The translations under genes and the position numbers were made by a program. From assembly GCF_000745345.1 (NCBI RefSeq), contig NZ_JQNR01000005.1, positions 4,712,001 to 4,776,000 on the forward strand: a DNA stretch of 64,000 bases. Direction: 5' to 3'. Below the pieces are notes generated by a model. The model was not told the origin of the DNA. It did no database searches and saw only the letters and a list, made by a program, of their open reading frames with translations. Below, piece by piece: positions 17,182 through 25,603 of this stretch; the stretch's first letter is position 1; the number at the start of each line of letters is the position of its first letter. Source of the stretch: Actinacidiphila yeochonensis CN732 (lineage in GTDB: Bacteria; Actinomycetota; Actinomycetes; Streptomycetales; Streptomycetaceae).

Positions 17182-17961
17182 GTGGAGCCGCCCGCCGACC
17201 TGGTGGCCGCGCTGCGGGCGGCGGGGTGCGTCTTCGCCGAGGAGGAGGCGCAGGTCGTCTGCGCCACCACCGCCGACCCGGGTGAGCGCGCCGCCATGGT
17301 CCGGCGGCGGGCCGCCGGGGTCCCGCTGGAACACGTCGTCGGCTGGGCGGAGTTCGCCGGCCTGCGGATCGGCGTGGAGCCGGGCGTCTTCGTACCGCGG
17401 CGGCGCTCCGAGTTCCTGGCCGAGCAGGCCGTGTCGCTGCTGCCGGCCGGGAGCGGCGCCGTCGTCCTGGACCTGTGCTGCGGAACGGGCGCGATCGGCG
17501 CCGCGCTGGCCGCCCACGGCGACCGGGTGGAGGCGCACGCCTGCGACCTCGACCCGGCGGCGGTCGCCTGCGCCGCCCGCAACCTCGCCGCCGCCGGCGG
17601 GCGGGTGTACCGGGGCGACCTGTTCGGCGCGCTGCCGCCGGCCCTGCGCGGCCGGTTCCACGTCATCGCCGCGAACGTCCCCTACGTGCCCACCGGCGAC
17701 ATCGCGCTGCTGCCCGCCGAGGCCCGCGAGCACGAGGCCCGCCTCGCTCTCGACGGCGGCGGCGACGGCCTCGACGTGCTGCGCCGGGTGGCCGCCGAGG
17801 CGGCGGCCTGGCTTGCGCCCGGCGGCAGCGTGCTGTCCGAGACCAGCCCGGAGCAGGCGCCTGCGGCACTGGCCGCGCTGCGCGGCGCGGGCCTGGCCGC
17901 CCGCCGTGCGGCCGACGAGGACCGCGGCGCGCTCGTCGTCATCGGAACCCGGCGGCCCTGA
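17182..17961 (+). CDS. PrmC-like N5-glutamine methyltransferase family protein
   Basis: This is a 259-residue class I SAM methyltransferase resembling PrmC/HemK. It has 'GVPLEHVVGWAEFAGLRIGV' and 'VFVPRRRSEFLAEQA' in the N-terminal helper region. The SAM motif is 'VLDLCCGTGAIGAALAA' (residues ~95-111), and the acceptor motif is 'NVPYVP' where PrmC has NPPY. The Val-for-Pro change and the shorter N-domain mark the divergent 'putative' branch of the family, so methylation of release factor glutamine is not assured. GTG at 17182 is the best start. It may be extended upstream. Confidence 0.85.
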   Translation: MEPPADLVAALRAAGCVFAEEEAQVVCATTADPGERAAMVRRRAAGVPLEHVVGWAEFAGLRIGVEPGVFVPRRRSEFLAEQAVSLLPAGSGAVVLDLCCGTGAIGAALAAHGDRVEAHACDLDPAAVACAARNLAAAGGRVYRGDLFGALPPALRGRFHVIAANVPYVPTGDIALLPAEAREHEARLALDGGGDGLDVLRRVAAEAAAWLAPGGSVLSETSPEQAPAALAALRGAGLAARRAADEDRGALVVIGTRRP

Positions 17962-17992
17962 GCCGGCCCCGAACCGGCCCTGAACCGGCGAT

Positions 17993-18029
17993 GTCCGGTG
18001 GCCCGGCCGGGAAGGCCGGACCACCGGAC
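17993..18029. terminator. Bidirectional terminator hairpin
   Basis: A 16-bp stem with one mismatch (GTCCGGTGGCCCGGCC against GGCCGGACCACCGGAC) and a GGGAA loop, placed between the convergent PrmC-like and NicT genes. Confidence 0.7.
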
Positions 18030-18093
18030 AGCCGGGGCCGTGCGGGCGTGCGCGGGAGGGGCGTGCGGGGGGCGTTCGGACCGGGGCGGGGCG

Positions 18094-19242
18094 TCAGTCC
18101 GCCGGCTGCTCCGGACCGGCGTCGGCCGCGCGCAGGCCGGAGGTCCACTTCGCCTCGATGTCGCCGTACTTCCACACCATCAGCGCGACGGCCCACGTCA
18201 GTATGAACAGGCCCACGATCACGTACCCGACGGTGTTGAGGTCCAGGCCGCCCACCCAGTCCCAGAACGCCCCGTGCAGGTGCGCCTTGTCGGCGACCAG
18301 GCCGAGGAGTTCGACGGTGCCGATGATGAGCGCGACGGCCACGGACAGGCCGGTGATCGTCAGGTTGTAGTAGACCTTCCGGACCGGCTGGGAGAACGCC
18401 CACTCGTAGGCGAAGTTCATGAAGGAGCCGTCGATGGTGTCCAGCAGGCACATTCCGGCGGCGAAGAGCACCGGCAGGCACAGGATCGCGTACCAGGGCA
18501 GCCCGGACGCGGCGCCGGAGCCGGCCAGCACCAGCAGCGCGATCTCGGTGGCGGTATCGAAGCCGAGGCCGAAGAGCAGTCCCAGCGGGTACATCTGCCA
18601 GGGCTTGGTGACCGACTTCATCACCCGGCCCAGCAGCCGGTTCATCAGGCCGCGGTTGTTGAGGTGCTCCTCCAGCGCGGCCTCGTCGTAGAAGCCCTCG
18701 CGCATCCGCCGGAACAGCTTCCAGATCCCGCCGAGGATCAGCAGGTTGATGATCGCGATGGCGTACAGGAACGCACCCGAGACGGTGGTGCCGATCCAGC
18801 CGGTGACGTCGTGCAGCGTGGAGCCGTCGTCCTGCACCGGGCCGGCCAGGGACTTGACGCCGAACGACAGCAGCAGCGACAGGCCGAAGACGATGCTGGA
18901 GTGGCCGAGGGAGAACCAGAAGCCGACGGACAGCGGCCGCTTGCCCTCGTGCATGAGCTTGCGGGTGGTGTTGTCGATCGCGGCGATGTGGTCGGCGTCG
19001 AAGGCGTGGCGCATGCCCAGGGTGTAGGCGGTCAGGCCGATGCCGACGCCGAAGGTCTTGGTGCCCATCGCGTAGTGGTTGGGCGCGACGATGGCGACGA
19101 GCGTGAACCAGCCGATCACGTGGAGCGCCACGATGAAGGCGGCCATCCCGCCGAGCCTGCTCCACTCCGCCCGGGACATCGAGCCCTTGATCCGGTGCCA
19201 TCGGGTCCCGGCCGGGGCCGGGGCGTCCAGAGTGGAGGTCAT
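18094..19242 (-). CDS. NicT/HoxN family nickel-cobalt permease
   Basis: This is a 382-residue membrane protein with eight predicted membrane segments. The family signature 'RHAFDADHIAAIDN' sits in the second segment, followed by 'FSLGHSSIVF' and 'GLGFDTATEIALL'. These transport Ni2+ or Co2+ with high affinity. The ATG at 19242 has AAGGA 8 bases upstream and is preferred over a GTG 15 bases further upstream. A Nur-box-like sequence lies ~50-65 bases upstream, suggesting nickel repression. Cobalt genes follow in the same orientation upstream, so both metals are handled in this region. Confidence 0.93.
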   Translation of the reverse strand: MTSTLDAPAPAGTRWHRIKGSMSRAEWSRLGGMAAFIVALHVIGWFTLVAIVAPNHYAMGTKTFGVGIGLTAYTLGMRHAFDADHIAAIDNTTRKLMHEGKRPLSVGFWFSLGHSSIVFGLSLLLSFGVKSLAGPVQDDGSTLHDVTGWIGTTVSGAFLYAIAIINLLILGGIWKLFRRMREGFYDEAALEEHLNNRGLMNRLLGRVMKSVTKPWQMYPLGLLFGLGFDTATEIALLVLAGSGAASGLPWYAILCLPVLFAAGMCLLDTIDGSFMNFAYEWAFSQPVRKVYYNLTITGLSVAVALIIGTVELLGLVADKAHLHGAFWDWVGGLDLNTVGYVIVGLFILTWAVALMVWKYGDIEAKWTSGLRAADAGPEQPAD

Positions 19243-19285
19243 CGACGAGTCCTTCACGGTGGGGGCGGCCTCCTGATGCGGGCCA

Positions 19286-19309
19286 TTGCTTGTTGCAATC
19301 TACTCGCAA
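19286..19309 (-). promoter_or_regulatory. Nur-box-like operator upstream of the NicT gene
   Basis: TTGCAA-TCTAC-TCGCAA at 19293-19309 (plus strand) matches the Streptomyces Nur box TTGCAA-N5-TTGCAA at 11 of 12 positions. A further TTGC lies at 19286. The site is ~45-70 bases before the permease start, where a nickel-dependent repressor would block transcription. Nur is known to control nickel uptake genes in S. coelicolor. Confidence 0.65.
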
Positions 19310-19318
19310 TAAGACCCG

Positions 19319-19606
19319 GACGTCACCCGGGGACCCCCTTTCACCTGGGGCGACCCGGAGTCACTCGGAGGTGGGGGCAGCGCGCGGGTGCACGTTGAGG
19401 GCGCGTGGGCGTCGCGGGGCCCGGGCGGCCGCGCGTGCGGAGCAGGTGCCGGCGGGTGAAGGGGGAAGCGAGGGGGAAGGCCACCCGGCCGCCCGCGCGG
19501 CGGCGGGCCGCCGCCACCGCGGCGCGAGGGGCGCGGCGCCTGCCCGCGGGGCAGCCGCCGGGAGCCCCCTCGCTGCCGGGGCGCGGAGGAGGGCGGCGCG
19601 CGGCGG
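19319..19606. other. Region between NicT promoter and FhuF-like gene
   Basis: 288 very GC-rich bases with no start/ribosome-binding-site pair or hairpin of note. I see nothing to annotate. Confidence 0.4.
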
Positions 19607-20494
19607 TCAGACCGGGCGGGACGGCACCCGGTCCAGCGCGCAGTCACCGCACAGGGAGCCCGAACGGCCGGGGGCGGCCCGGTAGATCAGGCAGCAGGAG
19701 CGGCGCCGGAAGCCCCCGGCGCCGTCCCGCCCGCTGACGGCCGCGAGTGCCGGCGCGGCCAGCAGCAGCCCACCCAGCCGCCGGGCCCGCCGGGCCGCGT
19801 CCGGCCGGCCCGCGCCCTCGGCGGCCAGCCGGGCCGCGGAGTGCACCGCGGAGGCGGTGTTGCCCCACAGGACGTGCGGGGAGGCGCCCAGCGCGGCCGC
19901 CGCCCCGACCAGCTCGCGCACGGGCCCGTCCAGCAGCCGGGCGGTGAGCGCCGACGCGAGCCCGGCCAGCCGGTCGTCCCCGCCGGCCGGGCCGGTGCCG
20001 TCGGGTCCGGCCGGACCGTCCGGCTCCGGCGGTACGGGGCGGGCGCCCGCGGCGGGCCGGGGGAGCGACAGGGGGAACGGCCCGCCGAGCCGCGGGAGCC
20101 AGTACAGGTCCGCCAGCCGCAGCCCCTCGGCCGGCAGCGCGGCCTCCAGCGCGGCGAGCGCGACGTAGGGGGCCACCACGCGCGCGGCCAGGCCCAGATG
20201 CGCCACCGACGCGGCCACCCGCGGTTCCACGGCCGCCACCGGCTGCCCGCCGCCCGCCGCGAGCGCCTGCCGGACGGTGGCGACCCGCTCCGCGAGCGCG
20301 ACGGCGCCGTCCCCGGCCAGCTCCGCCATCGACCGCCACGGCGGCCCGGGCGGTTCCTCCGGCGGGTGGACCTCGGCCGCGAAGAACGGCCCGAGCCCGG
20401 CGAGCACCGCCCCCGCTTCCGGGTACGGCGACGGCGGGCGGCCCCGGTCCGAACCGGGGCCGCCCGCCGTCGCCGTACCGGGTTCCGAGCTCAC
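19607..20494 (-). CDS. FhuF-like (2Fe-2S) protein
   Basis: This 295-residue protein ends with 'RRSCCLIYRAAPG' and 'LCGDCALDR', the Cys-Cys...Cys-x2-Cys arrangement of FhuF ferric-siderophore reductases. The gap between the pairs is 13 residues here, longer than the usual spacing of about ten. The N-terminal two-thirds is Ala-rich with 'LADLYWLPRLGG'. FhuF proteins bind a 2Fe-2S cluster and reduce chelated metal in the cytoplasm. The GTG start overlaps the cbtA stop (GTGA), placing it in a cobalt-uptake operon under a B12 riboswitch, so reduction of a cobalt species or a siderophore-like carrier is possible (inference). Confidence 0.82.
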   Translation of the reverse strand: MSSEPGTATAGGPGSDRGRPPSPYPEAGAVLAGLGPFFAAEVHPPEEPPGPPWRSMAELAGDGAVALAERVATVRQALAAGGGQPVAAVEPRVAASVAHLGLAARVVAPYVALAALEAALPAEGLRLADLYWLPRLGGPFPLSLPRPAAGARPVPPEPDGPAGPDGTGPAGGDDRLAGLASALTARLLDGPVRELVGAAAALGASPHVLWGNTASAVHSAARLAAEGAGRPDAARRARRLGGLLLAAPALAAVSGRDGAGGFRRRSCCLIYRAAPGRSGSLCGDCALDRVPSRPV

Positions 20495-21354
20495 GCTCCG
20501 ACCGGGTCCGCCGCCGGGACCGGCCCGGCGGAGCGCGCCGCCGGCGCCAGCACCCGCTCGGCCAGCGGCCCGAAGACCAGCGCGATCGCGCCCCACATCA
20601 GCAGCTGCGCGCCCACCGAGTACAGCCGGAAGGTGAACAGCACGTCGGCCGGGAAGCCCGGGTAGACGATCCGGCCCGCGGGGTCGGTCAGCGGCTGCGG
20701 CGTCTCCGTGGCGTGGTCGCCGAACTCCTCGCGGTTGACGGCGAGGTGGCCCAGCGACGGCAGCACCGCCATGATCACGCCGATGGCGACCACGAAGAAG
20801 GCCCCCGCCAGCAGCGTGGCGTTCCAGGTGCCGAAGCGGGCCTGGAGGCGCCGGCCGAGCCACGCCGTCAGCCCGAGCAGGGCGACGGAGCACACCACCA
20901 TGACCAGGTACAGGCCGGTGCGGGCCTTGATGGTGTCCTCGTGGCCGATCGCCGGCGGGTTCGCCGGGTACTTCAGGAACGGCACCAGGTAGAACCCGAG
21001 GAAGCCCGCGCCGGCCACCAGCAGGGCCAGCGTGCGCGGCCGTACCCGGCCGACCCGGCCCAGGCACACCGCGTAGACCACGGCGAACAGGGCGCCCATG
21101 GCCATGCCGAAGAACACCAGCCCGACGCCGACTCCGACGTCGGCCTGCACGGTGCGGCTGAACAGGTCCGGCCCGGGCGCCTCGGGCGTCAGGCCCGCGG
21201 CGCGGTCGAGGGCGGCCTGCGCCGCGTCCCGGGCGTTCTCGTAGTCGATCGCCTTGGCGATCTGGGGCTCGGCGAAGATCCGCGCGAAGACGAACGCGAG
21301 CAGCCCGCCGACCGCGCCGGCGATGACGCCGCGCAGGATGAGTCGTTTCTCCAT
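20491..21354 (-). CDS. cbtA: CbtA cobalt transporter subunit
   Basis: This is a 287-residue membrane protein with about six hydrophobic segments, matching CbtA: 'LILRGVIAGAVGGLLAFVFAR' region at the N-terminus, 'FLGFYLVPFLKYPANPPA', 'GHEDTIKARTGLYL' and a final segment 'QLLMWGAIALVFGPLAER'. CbtA/CbtB are B12-riboswitch-associated cobalt transporters. ATG at 21354. It follows cbtB by 37 bases and overlaps the FhuF-like gene. Confidence 0.92.
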   Translation of the reverse strand: MEKRLILRGVIAGAVGGLLAFVFARIFAEPQIAKAIDYENARDAAQAALDRAAGLTPEAPGPDLFSRTVQADVGVGVGLVFFGMAMGALFAVVYAVCLGRVGRVRPRTLALLVAGAGFLGFYLVPFLKYPANPPAIGHEDTIKARTGLYLVMVVCSVALLGLTAWLGRRLQARFGTWNATLLAGAFFVVAIGVIMAVLPSLGHLAVNREEFGDHATETPQPLTDPAGRIVYPGFPADVLFTFRLYSVGAQLLMWGAIALVFGPLAERVLAPAARSAGPVPAADPVGA

Positions 21355-21391
21355 GTCGTGTTGTCCGTCGATCCGAAGCGGTGACGGAACG

Positions 21392-21622
21392 TCAGTGGCA
21401 GGGGAAACCGAGGAAGTGCCGCGCGTCGTGCACGAACTCGTGGATGTGCATGTCCCTGCCGAACACGGAGACGGCGCCCTGGTCGACGCCGATGAAGTAG
21501 TAGAAGGCCAGGGCCAGTACGGCGGTGCCGACCAGCCACAGCACGGCCTTGGAGACCGGCATGACGACGGGGGTGGCGGAGTCCGCGGACTGCGCGGCGG
21601 ACGGAGCGGAGACAGAGCTCAC
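21392..21622 (-). CDS. cbtB: CbtB cobalt transporter subunit
   Basis: This is a 76-residue single-span membrane protein. A hydrophobic segment (residues ~25-45) is followed by the His-rich metal-binding tail 'MHIHEFVHDARHFLGFPCH', the CbtB hallmark. The GTG at 21622 starts it. The cobalamin riboswitch lies directly upstream. Confidence 0.92.
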   Translation of the reverse strand: MSSVSAPSAAQSADSATPVVMPVSKAVLWLVGTAVLALAFYYFIGVDQGAVSVFGRDMHIHEFVHDARHFLGFPCH

Positions 21623-21649
21623 GGTGGGCCTCCTTGAGGGATACAGCGT

Positions 21650-21795
21650 CCCTGGAACGATGGGGCGATGTGACAGGCGAGTGTCTGACTCGTCCTTCCG
21701 CGGCTGACCGCGGGACGGACTCACAGTGGCGCGACCGCGCCGGAGTTGCACCGGCTTCCTCACACCATCACAGCCAAGGAGCCTACGGGGTCGCG
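21650..21795 (-). promoter_or_regulatory. Cobalamin riboswitch
   Basis: Read on the minus strand, the leader carries GAAGCCGGTGCAACTCCGGC, then the B12 box core GCGCCACTGTGA, and further on GGAAGGACGAGTCAGACACT, the conserved order of the cobalamin element. It ends about 30-40 bases before cbtB. Binding of adenosylcobalamin would switch off cbtB-cbtA-fhuF-like expression. Confidence 0.9.
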
Positions 21796-21799
21796 AACT

Positions 21800-22230
21800 C
21801 GCACGTCAACGCGCGGGACGGGGGCCGCAGGAGCCAGCGGGGGCGCGCGCCACGCCGCGACAGCGCCCCTTGCGCGCCCCTTGGGCCTGTTCGGGACGTC
21901 TTTTCAGCCGTCTTCCGGCCGAGACGACGGTGTGCCGGGGTTCCAGGACGACCCCGGCCGGGGTGCCGTCCCGGCCCGGTATCCGACGCCCGACGCCCAC
22001 GCGCCGCCCCCAGGGCCGCCACGGACCTGTGCTTCCGGCGTGGCGGCGGGCGTCAGGGCGGTACGGGCTCCGGAGCGTCCGGCGCCCACCCCGGCGGTGT
22101 CCCTCCCGCGCGCCGGGCGGCGGGAACTGGCCGAACCGTCGCGCTCCGGCGCGTTGGCGGCGCCCACCGGAGGCGCGAACCGGCGGAACAGGGCATGATG
22201 GGAGGGATGCCCCTGGGGAGGTGTGTGCCC
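21800..22230. other. Divergent intergenic region
   Basis: About 430 bases between the riboswitch and the DUF6296-like gene. No coding stretch or hairpin stands out beyond the ribosome binding site GGGGAGG of the next gene. Confidence 0.4.
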
Positions 22231-22455
22231 ATGGACTACCCCGAACTCTACGAGCTGGTCTTCCAGGCGCCCGCGGTCGAGGACGACGTCGTCGTGGTGC
22301 ACAGGACCGAGGCCTCCGGAGCCGGCGGCTACCCCGTCTACGAGGACGACACCGGCATCGTCCGCGCCGAGATCACGCCCGAGGGCGAGGTGCGGATGAT
22401 GGCCAGCGGCGGCCACCAGGAGCCGGTGCCGCCGCTCGCGGTCCGCCGCCGCTGA
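22231..22455 (+). CDS. Small conserved protein (DUF6296-like)
   Basis: This is a 74-residue soluble protein: 'MDYPELYELVFQAP', 'DDVVVVHRTEASGAGGYPVY', 'GIVRAEITPEGEVRMMASGG'. The composition and pattern match a short family confined to Streptomyces relatives that I recall as DUF6296; function unknown. The ATG at 22231 follows GGGGAGG. Earlier ATGs at 22195-22207 are less well placed. A strong terminator follows. Confidence 0.7.
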   Translation: MDYPELYELVFQAPAVEDDVVVVHRTEASGAGGYPVYEDDTGIVRAEITPEGEVRMMASGGHQEPVPPLAVRRR

Positions 22456-22531
22456 ACCCGCCGGTCCAGCCGGTCCGTGCCGGTCCGTGCCGATCCCTGA
22501 AGGTCCTTGAAGGTCCCTTTCCCCTCCACCT

Positions 22532-22571
22532 GACGCGGACGCGCCCCCCTCACCGGGGGCGCGTCCGCGTC
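22532..22571 (+). terminator. Strong hairpin terminator
   Basis: A perfect 17-bp stem (GACGCGGACGCGCCCCC and complement) with a 6-base CTCACC loop. It is placed 76 bases after the DUF6296-like gene and before the convergent end of the UbiA gene, so it may serve both. Confidence 0.8.
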
Positions 22572-22673
22572 TCGGGCAGCCCGCCGAGGACGGCCGGCTG
22601 CCCGCGACCGCCTCCGCGACCGCCTCCGTGGCCGCCGCCGCGACGTCCCGGCGGCGCGGGCCGGCGCAGCCGT

Positions 22674-23819
22674 TCAGGCCAGCGCGTGCCCCCGCAGGAG
22701 CAGCAGCACCACCGACGCGGCGGCCATCGCGATGGTCGCCAGGAACGGCACCCGGCCGCGGGCTCGGACGGCGCCCGGCACCACAGTGGCCACGGCCGCC
22801 GCGCCGGTCACGGCGAGCGCGGCCCAGCCGGCGGCGCCGGGCGGGCCGGGCGGGCCGAGGACGAGGACCGCGGCGGCGCCCAGCAGCGGCACCGGGGCCA
22901 GCAGGAGGCAGCGCCGGCGGCCCAGCCGCTGGGGCAGGCCGCGCACCCCGGCGGCGAGATCGGCCTCGATGTCCGGCAGCACGTTGGTGACGTGGGCGCC
23001 CGCGCCGAGCAGCGCCCCGGCGGCGAGCGCCCAGACCGGCGGGGCCGGACGGCCGGGCAGGCCGAGCGCCACGAACGCGGGGAGCAGCCCGAATCCGACG
23101 GCGTAGGGCAGCCAGGACCAGACCGTGCGCTTCAGGCCCGCGTTGTACGCCCACGCGGCCGCCACCCCGGCCAGGTGCGCGGCCCCCGCCGCCGGGCCGA
23201 AGGCCAGCGAGGCGGCCACGCAGACGACGAGCGCCGCGCCCGTGGCGAGCCGCGCGGTCCGCGGCCCGGGCACACCGGCCACCAGCGGCTTGTCCGTACG
23301 CCCGGCGGCAGCGTCCCGCGGCAGGTCCAGGAGGTCGTTGCTCCAGCCGACGGACGCCTGCCCGGCCGCCACCGCGACCGCCACCGCCGCGCACCCGGCG
23401 GCGGTCTGCCCCGACGCGGCGGCGAGCGCGGCCACCAGGACGGTCACCGCTGCCGTCGGCTCCGGGTGGCAGGCCCGGACCAGCCCGCGGACCGCCGCCC
23501 CGGCCGTCGGACGGCAGCCCCGCACCAGCCGACCGGCCGCGCCGTCCGTCCGTGCATCCACACCGGCCGACCCCCCGGCCGGCACCCCGCTGTCCGGGTT
23601 CGCGCTGTCCCGGTCCGGACCGCCCGGCACGGCAGCGCCCGGCGCGCCGGGGCCGGGAGCCCTCGCCGCACCGGACGCCGGCGCCGACCCGTCAGCCGAC
23701 CCGTCAGCCGGCGGCGGCGCGCTGGTCCGCCCGACGCCGGTCCGCCCGACGTTCGCCGGCTCGATGCCCGTCAGCTCGACGGCCGGAATGCCGGCGGTAC
23801 CGCCCTGGTCGCTGGACAC
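22674..23819 (-). CDS. UbiA family prenyltransferase
   Basis: This is a 381-residue integral membrane prenyltransferase. The first Asp-rich motif is 'NDLLDLPRDAAAGRTDKP' and the second 'DIEADLAAGVRGLP', both needed for Mg-diphosphate binding; seven to nine membrane segments surround them. The first ~100 residues are low-complexity Ala/Pro/Gly and not part of the fold, so a later start is possible. UbiA enzymes attach an isoprenoid chain to an aromatic acceptor. It is divergent (110-bp gap) from a type III PKS whose phenolic product is the obvious acceptor. Confidence 0.88.
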   Translation of the reverse strand: MSSDQGGTAGIPAVELTGIEPANVGRTGVGRTSAPPPADGSADGSAPASGAARAPGPGAPGAAVPGGPDRDSANPDSGVPAGGSAGVDARTDGAAGRLVRGCRPTAGAAVRGLVRACHPEPTAAVTVLVAALAAASGQTAAGCAAVAVAVAAGQASVGWSNDLLDLPRDAAAGRTDKPLVAGVPGPRTARLATGAALVVCVAASLAFGPAAGAAHLAGVAAAWAYNAGLKRTVWSWLPYAVGFGLLPAFVALGLPGRPAPPVWALAAGALLGAGAHVTNVLPDIEADLAAGVRGLPQRLGRRRCLLLAPVPLLGAAAVLVLGPPGPPGAAGWAALAVTGAAAVATVVPGAVRARGRVPFLATIAMAAASVVLLLLRGHALA

Positions 23820-23929
23820 CCGCCCGACTGTAGGGGCGCGATCGGGCTCAGGGCGGCGCGGCGCGGCGCGCGTCCACCCGATGTGACGGGTTGGCGGCTA
23901 TTGGTGGACTTCGTCCCTATGCTGGCCGG

Positions 23930-25003
23930 ATGAGTCGGATCGCTGGCGTGCACGCGGCCCTGCCGCGCCACCGCTACGGGCAGCACGAGATCAGGGACGC
24001 GCTGGCGGAGATGGCGGGGGTCGGAGCGGCGGGCGGGGAGGGGCGCGGGCTGCTGGACCGGATGCACGCCGCCTCCGCCGTGCGCAGCCGGCATCTGGCG
24101 CTGCCGCTGGAGCGGTACGCCGCGCTCGGCGGCTTCGGCGCGGCCAACCGGGCCTACCTCGCCGCGGCGTTGGAGCTGGGCGAGGCCGCGGCGCGCGGGG
24201 CGCTCGCCGAGTCCGGTGTGCCCGCGCGGGACGTGGAGCTGGTGGTGTCCACGTCGGTGACGGGCCTGGCGGTGCCGTCGATCGAGGCCCGGCTGGCGGG
24301 CCGGCTGGGACTGCGGCCGGACGTCAAGCGGGTGCCGGTCTTCGGGCTGGGGTGCGTGGCCGGGGCCGCCGGCCTGGCCCGGGTGCACGACTACCTGGCG
24401 GGCCGGCCCCGGGCGGCCGCGCTGCTGCTGTCGGTGGAGCTGTGCTCGCTGACGGTGCAGCGCGCCGACACCTCCGTGCCGAACCTGGTGGCCGGCGCGC
24501 TCTTCGGCGACGGCGCCGGCGCGGTGCTGGCGGTCGGCGCCGAGCATCCGGCTGCCGAAGCGGCCGTCGGCCCACGGGTGGTGGCCACCCGCAGCCGCCT
24601 GTACCCCGGCACCGAGCCGATGTTGGGCTGGGAGGTCGGCGACGGCGGCTTCCGGATCGTGCTGGGCGGCGATCTGCCCGACACCCTGGTCGGTCATCTC
24701 GGCCCGGAGGTGCGGGACTTCCTCGACGACCACACGCTGAAGACGGCGGACGTCACCGGCTGGATCTGCCACCCGGGCGGTCCGAAGGTGCTGGAGGCGG
24801 TCCGGGCCGCGCTCGATCTGCCCGCGCGGGCACTGGAGTTGTCCTGGCGCTCGCTCGCCGAGGTCGGCAACCTCTCCTCCGCGTCGGTGCTGCACATCCT
24901 GCGCGACACCCTCGACCTGGCCCGGCCGCTGTCCGGGAGCCCGGGGCTGATGCTGTCCGTGGGCCCCGGGCTCAGCTCCGAACTCCTCCTGCTGCGCTGG
25001 TAG
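23930..25003 (+). CDS. Type III polyketide synthase
   Basis: This is a 357-residue chalcone/alkylresorcinol synthase-type enzyme. The catalytic triad is in place: Cys142 in 'FGLGCVAGAAG', His281 in 'ICHPGGPK' and Asn314 in 'VGNLSSASV', plus the C-terminal 'GPGLSSELLLLRW'. It condenses an acyl-CoA starter with malonyl-CoA units. The order PKS - membrane methyltransferase - FAD enzyme resembles the phenolic-lipid srsABC locus of S. griseus. TATGCT ends 7 bases before the ATG and there is no ribosome binding site, so the mRNA may be leaderless. Confidence 0.93.
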   Translation: MSRIAGVHAALPRHRYGQHEIRDALAEMAGVGAAGGEGRGLLDRMHAASAVRSRHLALPLERYAALGGFGAANRAYLAAALELGEAAARGALAESGVPARDVELVVSTSVTGLAVPSIEARLAGRLGLRPDVKRVPVFGLGCVAGAAGLARVHDYLAGRPRAAALLLSVELCSLTVQRADTSVPNLVAGALFGDGAGAVLAVGAEHPAAEAAVGPRVVATRSRLYPGTEPMLGWEVGDGGFRIVLGGDLPDTLVGHLGPEVRDFLDDHTLKTADVTGWICHPGGPKVLEAVRAALDLPARALELSWRSLAEVGNLSSASVLHILRDTLDLARPLSGSPGLMLSVGPGLSSELLLLRW

Positions 25004-25009
25004 GCCGCG

Positions 25010-25603
25010 ATGACCCTCCCACCTACCGCCGTCCACGTCCCGGAGCCCCACGCCGCCTCCTGGCCCGCGACCGCCTACACCGTGCTGGTGCTGCTCGTCG
25101 CCGCCGAGCGGCTGGCCGAGCTGGTGGTGGCGCGGCGCAACGCCGCCTGGAGCACCGCCCGCGGCGGCACCGAGTACGGTCGCGGCCACTACCCGGTGAT
25201 GGTCGCCCTGCACACCGGGCTGCTGGCCGGGTGCCTGGCCGAGACCTGGTGGGGGGGACGGGCGTTCGTCCCCGCGCTCGGCGGGCCGATGCTGCTGCTC
25301 GCGCTCGGCGCGCAGGCGCTGCGGTGGTGGTGCGTGCGGGTGCTGGGGCCGCGCTGGAACACCCGGGTGATCGTGGTGCCGGGGCTGCCACTGGTCGAGG
25401 GCGGCCCGTACCGGCTGATGGACCACCCCAACTACCTCGCGGTGCTCCTTGAGGGTCTCGCGCTGCCGCTGGTGCTCGGGTGCTGGATCACCGCGCTGTG
25501 CTTCACACCGCTGAACCTGGCGCTGCTCGCCGTCCGGCTGCGCTGCGAGAACGCCGCGCTGCGTGCCGGCCCGGCCCTCGCGGCCCCGGTGGCGGCGCCG
25601 TGA
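25010..25603 (+). CDS. Isoprenylcysteine carboxyl methyltransferase-like membrane methyltransferase
   Basis: This 197-residue protein has four to five membrane segments and the ICMT-type SAM signature near its end ('YRLMDHPNYLAVLLEGLALP', residues ~143-162). In srs-type clusters the corresponding gene O-methylates the alkylresorcinol. The ATG is 7 bases after the PKS stop. Its own stop overlaps the next start (GTGA). Confidence 0.87.
   Translation: MTLPPTAVHVPEPHAASWPATAYTVLVLLVAAERLAELVVARRNAAWSTARGGTEYGRGHYPVMVALHTGLLAGCLAETWWGGRAFVPALGGPMLLLALGAQALRWWCVRVLGPRWNTRVIVVPGLPLVEGGPYRLMDHPNYLAVLLEGLALPLVLGCWITALCFTPLNLALLAVRLRCENAALRAGPALAAPVAAP

Noticed and set aside
17012..17285. Small Pro-rich frame starting at ATG 17012 with GGAAGG upstream
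   Set aside because: After ~55 low-complexity residues it becomes the wrong frame of the PrmC-like gene; at best a shifted N-terminal extension.
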